A DNA stretch of 64,000 nt from Paenibacillus glycanilyticus (GTDB taxonomy: Bacteria > Bacillota > Bacilli > Paenibacillales > Paenibacillaceae). Below are positions 50,922 through 59,511 of this stretch, piece by piece (position 1 is the stretch's first letter; each line of letters begins with the position of its first letter). A model generated the notes under the pieces. It searched no databases. It was not told the origin of the DNA and was given only the letters and a program-made list of their open reading frames with translations. The position numbers and the translations under genes were made by a program. Location: the NCBI RefSeq assembly GCF_030161375.1, contig NZ_BSSQ01000015.1, positions 186,001 to 250,000 on the forward strand, given 5' to 3'.

Positions 50922-51434
50922 TTAAATCAGGAGTGCAAGATAGTTTGCAAGTCTATCGAAAGTACTCTCAAGATCTTGTTGAAGCCTTGTGGCCGCAACT
51001 TTGTAGGTTTCCTGCTCCTCAGCTAAAGCGTTCACGGGGTAACCTTTCAGTTTTAATACCGTGTTACCTTCGTCATCTTCTAACGATATGGAATTCATAA
51101 TTTCAAGTGGCCAGCTCATGGTAAAAGGCGACCGGACAGTATTGCCTTGCTCATCGGAAAAGGATCGAATATAAGTCACTCTCTCTGGTTCGACAACCTC
51201 TTGATATACAAATTTAGTCCACATAACCTGATTTCCGTCAGGAGACGTCTGAATACCTAGAAACCCGCCACCTGATTGAGCATCCATTTTAACGATTTCG
51301 AGGGCGACTCCTTGTGGTCCCCACCATTTCGCGAAATGATCGATCTCTGTCCATGCTTTAAATACCAATTCGCGAGGGGCATTGAATACACGCGTCATTG
51401 AAATTTCGAACGAATGACTCCGATTGTTATCCAC
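50922..51434 (-). CDS. SRPBCC/AHSA1-type START-fold protein
   Basis: 170 residues. The Activator-of-Hsp90-like fold is recognised by ISMTRVFNAPRELVFKAWTEIDHFAKWWGPQG at the start and a YVTYIRSF-like region and LTLEDDEGNTVLKLKGYP-like strands. It likely binds a hydrophobic ligand; such genes often follow TetR or ArsR regulators. The start is GTG at 51434, behind AAGGAGG. It lies downstream of the TetR gene in the same direction and forms an operon with the VOC gene. Confidence 0.86.
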   Translation of the reverse strand: MDNNRSHSFEISMTRVFNAPRELVFKAWTEIDHFAKWWGPQGVALEIVKMDAQSGGGFLGIQTSPDGNQVMWTKFVYQEVVEPERVTYIRSFSDEQGNTVRSPFTMSWPLEIMNSISLEDDEGNTVLKLKGYPVNALAEEQETYKVAATRLQQDLESTFDRLANYLALLI

Positions 51435-51467
51435 GAAAATCCTCCTTGTGTACGATGGATAGATCAC

Positions 51468-52055
51468 TTATTTCGTCAGAATGCGGAGCAGTTGGTCGAT
51501 CTCCTGCGTCCAGTCGAACCCAAGCGCCGCCGTATCTTGAAGCATAAGACCAGTCACTACCGAAAGAAACAGAAGTAATCTCTTGTAGGGATCCCCCTCT
51601 GCGAATTGTCCTTCCTGCTGCCCCCGAACGATGATCGGAATCATCAACTCAATTGTAAGCTGAGGTGAATACCTTTTTATTGCTTCCTTTGCCCGGTGTG
51701 GAACACCTTCTGTTTTTTGCGCTTGTTGAACGAGCAGAAAATCATGCTTGTGGTTCTCGTCCAGCAGCCGAAGCGTGAATGTCCTTAATTGATCAAGCGG
51801 TGAACCTGGTAATTGCCCAATTTCCCTGATGGCGTTATGGGATTCCTCAATCGCCTCTTCCACAAGAAGAGCGAAGATTTCATCTTTAGATTCAAAATAC
51901 TTATACGATAAACCTTGGCTTATTCCTGCTTCCTCAGCGATCATGCTCATCTTCGTTCCAGCGAGCCCTTTCTCTGCGAAAACTTTTAGTGCAGCTCTTT
52001 TGATCTGATCTTTACGTTCATCTATCGCTTGTTCAGATCGGATTATTCTAGGCAT
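51468..52055 (-). CDS. TetR-family transcriptional regulator
   Basis: 195 residues. The N-terminal HTH (about 15-60: RAALKVFAEKGLAGTKMSMIAEEAGISQGLSYKYFESKDEIFALL) is followed by an all-helical ligand domain. Two ATGs compete (52061 overlaps the SDR stop; 52055 is 8 nt from GAAGGAG). It probably represses the operon from the SDR onward, via the palindrome at 52994-53008. Confidence 0.9.
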   Translation of the reverse strand: MPRIIRSEQAIDERKDQIKRAALKVFAEKGLAGTKMSMIAEEAGISQGLSYKYFESKDEIFALLVEEAIEESHNAIREIGQLPGSPLDQLRTFTLRLLDENHKHDFLLVQQAQKTEGVPHRAKEAIKRYSPQLTIELMIPIIVRGQQEGQFAEGDPYKRLLLFLSVVTGLMLQDTAALGFDWTQEIDQLLRILTK

Positions 52056-52057
52056 AG

Positions 52058-52972
52058 TCATCTCTCCTTCGATGCATGTATGTGACTTTCGCTCACTTCC
52101 CAAAGTTTTTTTGCTGCCTCGGTGTTCCTCGCTTGTGCTGACAATGTCCCAACTTGCTTATCGGCATAATAACGCCCGCTTTCCAAATTCTTCTCATCGG
52201 TGTCCGCCAGCCATATAAGGGTCTCCGCACCCTTTTCTGGTGTTCGGGCGAATCTCATCATGGCTGCCGTCGTCATCCGGGCCATCCATCCGTTGTCCCG
52301 ATTGAAATTCGTAGCGACAAGCCCGGGATCAAAGCAATACGCGGACACATTCGTGCCTTTCAAACGCTGCGCCAGCTCTGCGGTAAACAAGATGTTCGCC
52401 AGCTTTGTCTCCCCGTATCGAAAATTAGGACCGCCCTTGAGCTTCCCCAGAAACCCAAAAAAGCGCTTGCCGCTCAAGTCGTCGAAATCGATACCTTTCA
52501 TGGCCATCTTATGGCCATGGGACGACGTCGTAATGACACGGGCATGTTCACTTTCCATGAGTCTTTCGAGTAGAAGCGTTGTCAACAAGAATGGCGCGAA
52601 ATGATTGACCGCCATGGTCATCTCGAGTCCGTCCTCCGTCAGCTTATGATTAACAAACATGGCACCTGCGTTATTGATTAGAATATCAATTTTTTGGCAT
52701 TTTTCTAAAATTTCGTTTGCCGCTTGGCGAATGGACCGCTGGGACGACATATCCGCGATGAAAACATCTACTGTGATTCGATTGCCAGTGGAAGCCCTGA
52801 GCCTATCCGCCACCTCGTTCGCTTTAGACGCATTTCGCGCAACGATACCCAAATTTGCCCCTCTTACAGCCAGCTCTTGCGCGGCCGCCAATCCAATTCC
52901 GCTCGTTGCACCGGTAATCACGGCGTATTTTCCTCTTGTGTTTGGAATGATCGCTTCTAGAGATTCGCTCAT
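52058..52972 (-). CDS. Short-chain dehydrogenase/reductase
   Basis: 304 residues, NAD(P)-dependent Rossmann fold. Cofactor loop TGATSGIGLAAAQELA, NNAGAMF, catalytic Ser in VITTSSHGH and Tyr-x-x-x-Lys as YGETKLANI. The length and organisation resemble retinol- or protochlorophyllide-reductase-like SDRs (YusZ/YxnA type). ATG at 52972 follows GGAGGCG. It overlaps the TetR gene and is first in the operon, next to the palindromic operator. Confidence 0.9.
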   Translation of the reverse strand: MSESLEAIIPNTRGKYAVITGATSGIGLAAAQELAVRGANLGIVARNASKANEVADRLRASTGNRITVDVFIADMSSQRSIRQAANEILEKCQKIDILINNAGAMFVNHKLTEDGLEMTMAVNHFAPFLLTTLLLERLMESEHARVITTSSHGHKMAMKGIDFDDLSGKRFFGFLGKLKGGPNFRYGETKLANILFTAELAQRLKGTNVSAYCFDPGLVATNFNRDNGWMARMTTAAMMRFARTPEKGAETLIWLADTDEKNLESGRYYADKQVGTLSAQARNTEAAKKLWEVSESHIHASKER

Positions 52973-52993
52973 CAATAACGCCTCCTAATTAAT

Positions 52994-53008
52994 TGAATGA
53001 ACCATTCA
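52994..53008. promoter_or_regulatory. Candidate TetR operator
   Basis: TGAATG-AAC-CATTCA is a perfect inverted repeat just upstream of the SDR-TetR operon, in AT-rich sequence extending as TTAATT / AATTAA-like flanks. Position and symmetry fit autorepression by the TetR protein. Confidence 0.6.
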
Positions 53009-53188
53009 TTTAATTAAATTGTATGCCAAATTCCATCATTTGTCAACGGGTCGAGTAATCAATAGGCAAGTCGCATCCACCTGCAGGTGGATACGGGAAA
53101 CCGCAATTCAAACCCCGGATGGACGACGGGAATTCAATCTCGGCTCATAATGAAGGTAACCAAATAAACCAAGGAACGGAGAATTGCA

Positions 53189-53650
53189 ATGATATTGAGT
53201 AATGGGATTTACCTTCTGATTATGGTTGTTATCTGCTTCAGACTGGCCCGGGAGAAAAACATCCGGCCGGCCACCCTTTGGATCGTACCTGCTTTATACG
53301 CAATGATGGTATTGCAGAATATTAATCAGACCGAAAGCATAAATCCCATTCACATCTTTCTGTATGCAGTCAGTATCGTCATCGGGCTGGGAGTAGGTAT
53401 CTGGAGAGGGCAACTGGACAAAGTTCGTTGGAATGCCGCCACGGGAACGGTCACTTCCCAAAGTCCAATCAGCGGAATTGCGATACTTGCAGCCATCGTT
53501 CTCCTGCGTCTCGCCATCGATCATTTCGGAGGGCATGATCAGCACATGATCACCGCGAGCAATGCATTGCTGTTTATTTCCGTAGGAAGTGTTTGCGGGC
53601 GGCGCTTTTTAAACTATACTAGGTACAAACAATTAAAAGTTGGCAATTAA
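53189..53650 (+). CDS. CcdC-like membrane protein (DUF1453)
   Basis: 153 residues with four membrane segments (GIYLLIMVVICFRLA, TLWIVPALYAMMVL, IFLYAVSIVIGLGVGIWRG, ISGIAILAAIVLLRLAI). The charged loop RGQLDKVRWNAATGTVTSQ fits the CcdC/DUF1453 family. ATG at 53189. It precedes a two-component pair by 29 nt, so it may be part of that system, similar to LiaF/DesK-type arrangements. Confidence 0.75.
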   Translation: MILSNGIYLLIMVVICFRLAREKNIRPATLWIVPALYAMMVLQNINQTESINPIHIFLYAVSIVIGLGVGIWRGQLDKVRWNAATGTVTSQSPISGIAILAAIVLLRLAIDHFGGHDQHMITASNALLFISVGSVCGRRFLNYTRYKQLKVGN

Positions 53651-53679
53651 ATCCATTTAGTTCGATTGAGGTAGTGAGC

Positions 53680-54936
53680 ATGATAGCATCCTTTATGAGA
53701 TTCAGCCAGCGGTTTGTGGAAAAGATTAAGATTACAAGGCGTCCGTTTAGACTCATAATCTTAAGTCTCCTTTTGCTGGCGTCGCTATATCAGTTCATGG
53801 AACGCGTCTCCATTCCCTTGGTGGCGCTGTTTCTACATATTAGCTATCTGGTATTTCTCTGGATGCCTCCGCGCTGGTTCCAGCCAACACGAAGACATGT
53901 CGCCATTCTAGTATTGTTATGGGCGGCAACGGCCCTATCTTCCTTCACACTCGACGAGAGTTACCTGATCTTCTTCCTTGGGTACTTCCTTATCGGTCAT
54001 ATCTCGGTGCGATTCTCGGGATTTCTGCGCACCGGTCTGGCCGCCGCCGTAATGGCTGCTAACGCGGCTTTTTGGCAGTTCTCCGGTCAGCTTGCTCCGA
54101 ATGAGATCTATACTTATTCTCTCGTTCACGCAGTGACGTATATTCTAATCATATCCATCCGAGAGCGATCGAAATCCAACCAAGCAGAGCGGCGTTATTT
54201 TCGCGAACTTAGCCAGGTGCATGCTCAGTTAGAGTCAGCCCATCAAGATCTCCAACAAATGCATCGAGAGCTAGAGGAAGCTACCGTACGTTCTCTGCGT
54301 TTCGCAGTTCTGGAGGAGAGAACGCGGATCGCGCGGGACATTCACGACACGATTGGGCACGGACTTACCTCCGTTATCGTACAATTGCAGGCTCTGCCTT
54401 ATATGATCAAAGCAAATGAAGCAGAAGCCGACCAAACATTGGCCGCCGTCTTGGACGTTGCACGCAATTGCCTCACGGAGGTTCGCAGCGTAGTGCATCA
54501 GATGGGACGAGACGATGCGGGCCTCGGATTGATTGGCTTGAAGAGCCTTATTCAGACAGTCAAAGAACAAACCCGGCTCCAGATTCGATTTTCCACGGAA
54601 GGCACAATCACACAGTGGCATCCGGAGATAGCCGAAGCGTTGTATCGCATTTTGCAAGAGGCACTGACCAATATTATTCGACACGCCCACGCCTCGGTAG
54701 TTGAGGTCTCGATCACCGAATCCGAAGAGGAACTCGTGATGACAGTTGTCGATGATGGTCCATTTCTGAGCGATTCCCCTCCGCAGCCCGGGTTCGGAAT
54801 TTTGAACATGAAGGCTAGATGCGAAAGGATCGGAGGCTCGTTCGAACTTCGTAAACAACAGCCTAACGGCTTGCGAATTACAATTCAGTTACCGCTTATT
54901 AATTCCTTACAGGAAGGTGAAAAGATTGAGCGTTGA
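53680..54936 (+). CDS. Sensor histidine kinase, DesK/LiaS type
   Basis: 418 residues. About five to six membrane helices occupy the first 150 residues. A coiled coil (LSQVHAQLESAHQDLQQMHRELEEATVRSL) leads to the HisKA_3 helix RFAVLEERTRIARDIHDTIGHGLTSVIVQLQ (phospho-His). The ATPase domain has ALTNIIRHAHASVVEVS and PGFGILNMKARCERIGGSF. ATG at 53680 follows GAGGTAG. Overlaps its regulator. Possibly senses membrane state together with the CcdC-like protein. Confidence 0.92.
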   Translation: MIASFMRFSQRFVEKIKITRRPFRLIILSLLLLASLYQFMERVSIPLVALFLHISYLVFLWMPPRWFQPTRRHVAILVLLWAATALSSFTLDESYLIFFLGYFLIGHISVRFSGFLRTGLAAAVMAANAAFWQFSGQLAPNEIYTYSLVHAVTYILIISIRERSKSNQAERRYFRELSQVHAQLESAHQDLQQMHRELEEATVRSLRFAVLEERTRIARDIHDTIGHGLTSVIVQLQALPYMIKANEAEADQTLAAVLDVARNCLTEVRSVVHQMGRDDAGLGLIGLKSLIQTVKEQTRLQIRFSTEGTITQWHPEIAEALYRILQEALTNIIRHAHASVVEVSITESEEELVMTVVDDGPFLSDSPPQPGFGILNMKARCERIGGSFELRKQQPNGLRITIQLPLINSLQEGEKIER

Positions 54937-55597
54937 TACGATTCGGGTAGCCATTGTGGATGACCAGCTGCTGGTAAGGCATGGATTCAAATTTATGATC
55001 AATGCCCAACTAGACATGGAAGTCGTTGGAGAAGCTTCCAATGGACGCGAGGCCGTTGCATTGGCTGTTTCCGCCCGCCCGCATGTCTTTCTGATGGACG
55101 TTCAGATGCCTGAATACAACGGGATTGAAGCGACCCGCGATATTATGGCCGCTTGGCCCGACTGCAAGATTATTATTCTTACGACATTCGACACAGAAGA
55201 TTATGTCTTCCAAGGCATCCGTTCCGGCGCGATCGGATATTTGCTAAAGGACACTACACCGGAAGAACTGATTGAAGCCATTCGGGCAGCCTACCGCGGG
55301 GAAGCGATCTTCCGCACGGCCATCGCCTCCAAAGCGATGTCTCGGGTGGTACGCTCGGCAAGAGCGAATGCAGCGGATAACGATCTCAGCCATTCAATGG
55401 GCGAATCGTTCACAGAACGGGAACATGAGGTGCTTCAGCAAATGGCTTACGGACTGCGCAACGAGGAGATCGCCGCCAAACTATATATCGGGGAAAGCAC
55501 GGTCAAGACGCATGTCCATCGCATTTTGCAGAAGCTTGGCGTCGAGGACAGGACGCAAGCCGTCGTCTTCGCGATCCGCAATCGGATCGTTCAATAA
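54926..55597 (+). CDS. NarL/LuxR-family response regulator
   Basis: 223 residues. The receiver has DTIRVAIVDDQLLVRHGFKFMI, phospho-Asp in VFLMDVQMPEYNGIEA and Lys in GYLLKDTTPEELI. The C-terminal LuxR helix-turn-helix reads FTEREHEVLQQMAYGLRNEEIAAKLYIGESTVKTHVHRILQKLGVEDRTQAVVFA. TTG at 54926 is behind AAGGTGA; a GTG at 54917 sits within that site. It overlaps the kinase gene by 11 nt and acts as its partner. Confidence 0.93.
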   Translation: MSVDTIRVAIVDDQLLVRHGFKFMINAQLDMEVVGEASNGREAVALAVSARPHVFLMDVQMPEYNGIEATRDIMAAWPDCKIIILTTFDTEDYVFQGIRSGAIGYLLKDTTPEELIEAIRAAYRGEAIFRTAIASKAMSRVVRSARANAADNDLSHSMGESFTEREHEVLQQMAYGLRNEEIAAKLYIGESTVKTHVHRILQKLGVEDRTQAVVFAIRNRIVQ

Positions 55598-55633
55598 AGC
55601 TTAGAAGTACAATACTTAATGCTTTAAAGACAG

Positions 55634-55665
55634 AAAGACAGCTCAATCTTGTATGAGCTGTCTTT
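55634..55665 (+). terminator. Terminator after the DesK/LuxR pair
   Basis: AAAGACAGCTCA (55634-55645) and TGAGCTGTCTTT (55654-55665) pair perfectly around an 8-nt loop. The T-run is short. Confidence 0.75.
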
Positions 55666-55825
55666 GAGCGAACGATTGATTCACAAACAAAGTCATGGGC
55701 TTTCTTGAATTACCTGAGACAAAGCAAAGTATTCTCCGATGAATTCGTCATCCTCTGCCAATCCCGATTATAAATGTCTGAAACTCCTTCCACAGGTTTT
55801 GGAGATGGGTGAAGCTCGGGCTCCT

Positions 55826-56404
55826 TCAAGCTTTAGGAGTATCAGCTTTAAGATTACGTTCGAGCAACGTCCCCATTCGTTGAGCCATCAGGGAAGGCGG
55901 GTGAGGCTTTCCATTCTTAAACCACCATTCCACTACCCCAACGATAGCCGCTCCTACAAATTGAGTTTCAACATCATCATCCTCAGTTAATCCTGTTATG
56001 CTCCGTTCGTGTATCTCTTTCCCTTTAACCATGTTCTTCAGCTCTTGGAGAAAAAAATCAAGGAATCTATTTCGGAAAAATGAATTTCCTCTACTCGCCA
56101 GCATTGCGGAGAAAAACAAATGGTGCTTCTCTAAATACTCAAACCATAACAATCCCATATCCGTATATTCGGCATCGTGTCCCGCTATATCGCATAGTTC
56201 CCGTAATCTATTTATATGTTCTTCAATGAGCTTATCCACAAGATCAAACTTGTCCATGTAGTGAAGATAGACGGTTCTTCGGCTAACATCCGCCCTGTCG
56301 GATATATCCTGAATCGTAATTTGATCAAAACTTTTATCCATCATCAGTTCGATTACAGCCGCTTTTATAGCTTCTTGTGATTTGCGTATTCTTCGATCTT
56401 TCAA
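55826..56404 (-). CDS. TetR-family transcriptional regulator
   Basis: 192 residues. HTH domain KDRRIRKSQEAIKAAVIELMMDKSFDQITIQDISDRADVSRRTVYLHYMDKFDLVDKLIEEH, then a TetR_C-like helical domain with WFEYLEKHHLFF. The start is TTG at 56404, behind AAGGTG; further upstream starts lack a site. It is divergent from the oxidoreductase gene, with a symmetrical promoter/operator palindrome between. Confidence 0.88.
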   Translation of the reverse strand: MKDRRIRKSQEAIKAAVIELMMDKSFDQITIQDISDRADVSRRTVYLHYMDKFDLVDKLIEEHINRLRELCDIAGHDAEYTDMGLLWFEYLEKHHLFFSAMLASRGNSFFRNRFLDFFLQELKNMVKGKEIHERSITGLTEDDDVETQFVGAAIVGVVEWWFKNGKPHPPSLMAQRMGTLLERNLKADTPKA

Positions 56405-56483
56405 TTGAAAACACCTTCTTAGCAACTAATATATACACATACAACTTGGATTTGTGAATTAATGCACGAAACCTGCCTTTTTA

Positions 56484-56518
56484 ATAATTGTAGACTTTAT
56501 TGTTTTGTCTACAATTAT
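56484..56518. promoter_or_regulatory. Palindromic operator containing promoters in both directions
   Basis: The 12-bp arms ATAATTGTAGAC (56484-56495) and GTCTACAATTAT (56507-56518) enclose 11 bp. Each arm holds a TTGTAG and a TACAAT box read from opposite strands, 16 bp apart, giving matching -35/-10 pairs toward the TetR gene and toward the oxidoreductase. A bound TetR dimer would block both. Confidence 0.75.
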
Positions 56519-56607
56519 ACATAGTTGATTCTTAATACACTAATGTGCATTTTATCGCATGTAAACGAATTCAGTTAATGAATAGCATTAAAAGGAGAGA
56601 CACCTCA

Positions 56608-57294
56608 ATGAAAATCGCAGTTATTGGAGCAACAGGAGCAACGGGGAAGAAGGTATTGGAGCGTGCGCTTGAATTAGGACATGAAGTGATAGCCGTGGTT
56701 CGTCGTCCGGAAGCTATCCCTCCCTTAGAGCAACTTACCGTCCGACAGGGCGATGTATTCGATGTAAATAGTATCGTCCAAGCCATTGCCGGGACAGATG
56801 TCGTAATTACTTGTATAGGTCCAACTTCAAAAAACTCAAAAGGTTCCGGTATATCGACAGGGATACTGAGTATCATGAAGGCAAACTTCTCGCCGGGTAC
56901 TGTCATGTCAGAGGGAATCCCGAATATCATTTGTGCCTGTCAGCGTGCTGGCGTTAAACACTTAGTCATGCAAAGCGGCCTTGGTCTAAGTGACGGGAAG
57001 GAGCTTACCCTAATCAATCGTTGGTTAATAAGCGTTAACCGGCGTATCTTCTCGAAGGCGATCAAGGACAAGGCTATCGCCGAGCATGCGGTGCAAAAGA
57101 GCAGCTTGAGTTGGGTTATTGTAAGACCGGCCGGACTTAGTGACGCGACTCCCTCTTCGAAGTATACGGCAGGCCCTTCAGCCCGCGTCGCTATGTTCCA
57201 GCCGCTCTCTTACTCAGATTGCGCGGACTGCCTTGTACGAGCGGCGACATGTGAACCAACCTGGGTGAGAAAGATTATAAATGTTGGACGATAA
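56608..57294 (+). CDS. NAD(P)-binding oxidoreductase (NmrA/atypical SDR)
   Basis: 228 residues. It starts MKIAVIGATGATGKKVLERALELGHEVIAVVRRPE, the glycine-rich loop of an NADPH-binding Rossmann fold. It lacks the Tyr-x-x-x-Lys of classical SDRs, as in NmrA/YwnB-like atypical SDRs, which act as flavin reductases or sensors. ATG at 56608 follows AAAAGGAG. It is the likely target of the divergent TetR regulator, via 56484-56518. Confidence 0.87.
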   Translation: MKIAVIGATGATGKKVLERALELGHEVIAVVRRPEAIPPLEQLTVRQGDVFDVNSIVQAIAGTDVVITCIGPTSKNSKGSGISTGILSIMKANFSPGTVMSEGIPNIICACQRAGVKHLVMQSGLGLSDGKELTLINRWLISVNRRIFSKAIKDKAIAEHAVQKSSLSWVIVRPAGLSDATPSSKYTAGPSARVAMFQPLSYSDCADCLVRAATCEPTWVRKIINVGR

Positions 57295-57508
57295 CTAATT
57301 ATTCAGCCATACGACTTGTGCAGGAGTCAGTGATTTGAGCTGTTGTTGTAATTGCTTGCCGGCATGGTTTATTAATCTATTGAAGGACGGATTTGGGCAC
57401 CGACATGATAGACTGACGGCTGCTTGTCACATTTACTTTCGGATATTGCTTGGGCACCCAGCCCATCATCCGAAGGCAGTCTCCTCGACGAGACGTGAAC
57501 CACCAAAT
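57295..57508. other. Gap after oxidoreductase gene; no clear gene
   Basis: I see no supported gene here. On the minus strand, short frames can be read that end in a peptide (FNRLINHAGKQLQQQLKSL...), with shifts and stops between them. They could be remnants of a former gene, but nothing firm identifies it. Confidence 0.35.
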
Positions 57509-57545
57509 AAAAAAAATGCCGAAAAAGCCCAATGGACTTTCTCGA
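57509..57545 (-). terminator. Terminator of the YtaF/MntP-like gene
   Basis: CGAAAAAGCC (57521-57530) and GGACTTTCTCG (57535-57545) form a stem with one mismatch. On the minus strand GCATTTTTTTT follows. It lies 55 nt downstream of the gene stop. Confidence 0.82.
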
Positions 57546-57600
57546 CACTCTGAGCTTATATGAGGTTAGCCAGTTTTAGACTACCGCATTGCTTAATAAA

Positions 57601-58206
57601 TTAGTGAATAACTTCATATAGACCAATTAAAATTAAAAGCAAACAGCCGAATACGTCCGAATACTTTCCAAACCATGTTCTTGATAGCTTATTGCCGAAC
57701 CTAATACCGATATCAACGGTGAGCAACGAGAATAATCCAACAGAAATTGCTGTATATAACGGAGAAACTCCACTAGCACCGGCACCCAATCCTGTTGCAA
57801 TGCAGTTAACCGACAAAGCTAATCCTAAAGTTATAGCTTCTAACCAAGATATATTATGGTCTTTATCTTTATCCGATGCAGCGGCCAAGAGATCAGGCTT
57901 TGTTGGATGTTCGCTCTGTACACTCTCCGATTCACTTTTTGTAATGAATTTGACTGAGCGGAGCCCTATAGCGCCCATCACAATAATCGTAAAGCCTCCA
58001 ATAATGTTCCCCCATGATGAAGAAATCAAATGGGATACGAACAAACCTGCAGACATAGACGTGTAAGTCGCAATTATGGACAGCAGAGCAATAACTAAGT
58101 TTGAGAAGAATGGAACTTTTGTTGAACGTGAACCAAAGGAAAACCCAATGCCTAAATTATCTATATTTGAAGCAATTCCGATAATTGCAATTGTAAACCA
58201 ATGCAT
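57601..58206 (-). CDS. YtaF/MntP-like membrane protein
   Basis: 201 residues, six membrane helices. The two related halves start MHWFTIAIIGIASNIDNLGIGFSFGSRS and ISWLEAITLGLALSVNCIATGLGAGASG, each with the conserved small/polar (N-I-D-N, S-V-N-C) motif that in MntP/YtaF proteins replaces or includes the ion-binding Asp. The linker is hydrophilic (SESESVQSEHPTKPDLLAAASDKDKDH). MntP exports Mn2+; YtaF is linked to sporulation. ATG at 58206 follows GGGGGGAT. On the minus strand the 91-nt repeat copy 2 lies 32 nt upstream. Confidence 0.8.
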   Translation of the reverse strand: MHWFTIAIIGIASNIDNLGIGFSFGSRSTKVPFFSNLVIALLSIIATYTSMSAGLFVSHLISSSWGNIIGGFTIIVMGAIGLRSVKFITKSESESVQSEHPTKPDLLAAASDKDKDHNISWLEAITLGLALSVNCIATGLGAGASGVSPLYTAISVGLFSLLTVDIGIRFGNKLSRTWFGKYSDVFGCLLLILIGLYEVIH

Positions 58207-58237
58207 AACGATATCCCCCCGTTCATCCAGCAAGTTA

Positions 58238-58328
58238 TTTACTGTATGCCGGAGGTAGCCCAGATGTAACCTGATACCTAAATAGCTTTGACAAACAATC
58301 GTAACTTTTGGTCTATTCCTGCGAATCC
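58238..58328 (-). repeat. 91-nt repeat, copy 2 (upstream of YtaF/MntP-like gene)
   Basis: Ungapped match to 50081-50171. On the minus strand it lies between the stop of the EthD-like gene and the ATG of the YtaF/MntP-like gene, so it is likely in its 5' untranslated region. See copy 1 for details. Confidence 0.65.
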
Positions 58329-58333
58329 CCAGC

Positions 58334-58660
58334 TTACGTTGGACATATAAATATCTCTTCAAGTTCATATATCATGCTGTGCATGCCTGGACAGAGCCTT
58401 TCAAGAATTGCAGCGTCTTCGGCTGATGCTTTTCCTTCCGGTGACTGAAATGCTTTTTTGATGTCCGCCATACTGTCCCATTGCAGTTCGGCTACGAGAT
58501 AATACGTGGTGCCCCCTCGAATTGGTGCTGTATTGCGACTAATAGAATAACGACGGAGACCCGGAAGTTGTTTCGCCAAGGGAATGTGTACCTCGCGGTA
58601 GTAGTTCTCAAATACCTCAATATCATTTGGCTCTGTGTATAGGACTAAGAATCTGACCAT
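58334..58660 (-). CDS. EthD-family protein
   Basis: 108 residues, a dimeric alpha/beta-barrel (ferredoxin-like) fold: MVRFLVLYTEPNDIEVFENYYREVHIPLAKQLPGLRRYSIS, then YYLVAELQWDSMADIKKAFQSPEGKASAEDA. The conserved VHIPL (His) and FQSPEG motifs match EthD/YciI-like proteins, often accessory factors in ether or aromatic degradation. ATG at 58660 follows AAGGAGC. Confidence 0.85.
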   Translation of the reverse strand: MVRFLVLYTEPNDIEVFENYYREVHIPLAKQLPGLRRYSISRNTAPIRGGTTYYLVAELQWDSMADIKKAFQSPEGKASAEDAAILERLCPGMHSMIYELEEIFICPT

Positions 58661-58778
58661 GTTTGTTTGCTCCTTTACTGAATTTTGGGTTTATGATTAT
58701 CTTTCACATATTAATGTCGATTAGAGAATAACGATTTCTACATTCCAGGAACATTTTTTTATGCCGATAAACGTAATA

Positions 58779-58799
58779 AAGCTGCCATCGCGGCAGCTT
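58779..58799 (-). terminator. Terminator after UPF0158 gene
   Basis: AAGCTGCC (58779-58786) and GGCAGCTT (58792-58799) form a perfect stem. On the minus strand TATTACG follows, so the T-run is weak. Confidence 0.6.
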
Positions 58800-58814
58800 C
58801 ATTATGATTGTATT

Positions 58815-59288
58815 TTATTTTTTTAACTCAATATCATGTTCAACGCACCATTCAATCACAAATTCCTTTATCTTTTTTTCCTTGTAGGCGTACCATTGCT
58901 TATCCATGCCAAATTCTATTGTTTGATCTTTAAATCTGCGAAACGCGCCGTTCCCCGTAATTGCTGCACTTAACGCTTCATTGATGTTGTCATCTTCCAC
59001 AGTCCTTATGAACTCTTCCATGAGTTCATATTCGTTGTAGTCGTTTCTCAATGTGAAGTCCGCAAATTTCCCTTGTTCATCCTCGAGTATGCAACATGCT
59101 CTTTCAATGTTGGCTCTTTGCCATTCGGGAAAATCCTCAAGAGGCTGTTCATCTTCAGCAGCTTGAAATTCTTCTCTAGTTAACGTAATCACCTCACCTG
59201 TCGTAACATCTATATAAGTAAACGTATCATCTAAATCAATTTCAATCTCGCCGACTAATTCATCCAAACTGACTGGTTTCTTTATCAT
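58815..59288 (-). CDS. UPF0158-family protein
   Basis: 157 residues, acidic, starting MIKKPVSLDELVGEIEIDLDDTFTYIDVTTGEVITLT. It ends YKEKKIKEFVIEWCVEHDIELKK. This matches UPF0158 proteins of unknown function. ATG at 59288 is behind GGGAGGA; an earlier ATG at 59336 lacks a site. Confidence 0.82.
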   Translation of the reverse strand: MIKKPVSLDELVGEIEIDLDDTFTYIDVTTGEVITLTREEFQAAEDEQPLEDFPEWQRANIERACCILEDEQGKFADFTLRNDYNEYELMEEFIRTVEDDNINEALSAAITGNGAFRRFKDQTIEFGMDKQWYAYKEKKIKEFVIEWCVEHDIELKK

Positions 59289-59511
59289 TGAAAGCTTCCT
59301 CCCCTGCTCAATAGTAGAATTCTTTATTTCAACCAATGTTTCCCAATAGCGCAGTCATATTGTATCTAAAATCGAACTTTTTAGCCTGATAAGTTTCTTT
59401 AACATGAATGATCCATGACAATACCTGTCACTATTATAATCTAGAATTGAAATCAAGCCCGGCTAAACGTGGCTAGTAGGCAAAATTTCAATATGAAGGA
59501 GCTGTTTAATC

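Noticed and set aside
57295..57600. IS element remnant
   Set aside because: The hairpin with T-run is better explained as the terminator of the YtaF/MntP-like gene, and no transposase motif or terminal repeat was found.
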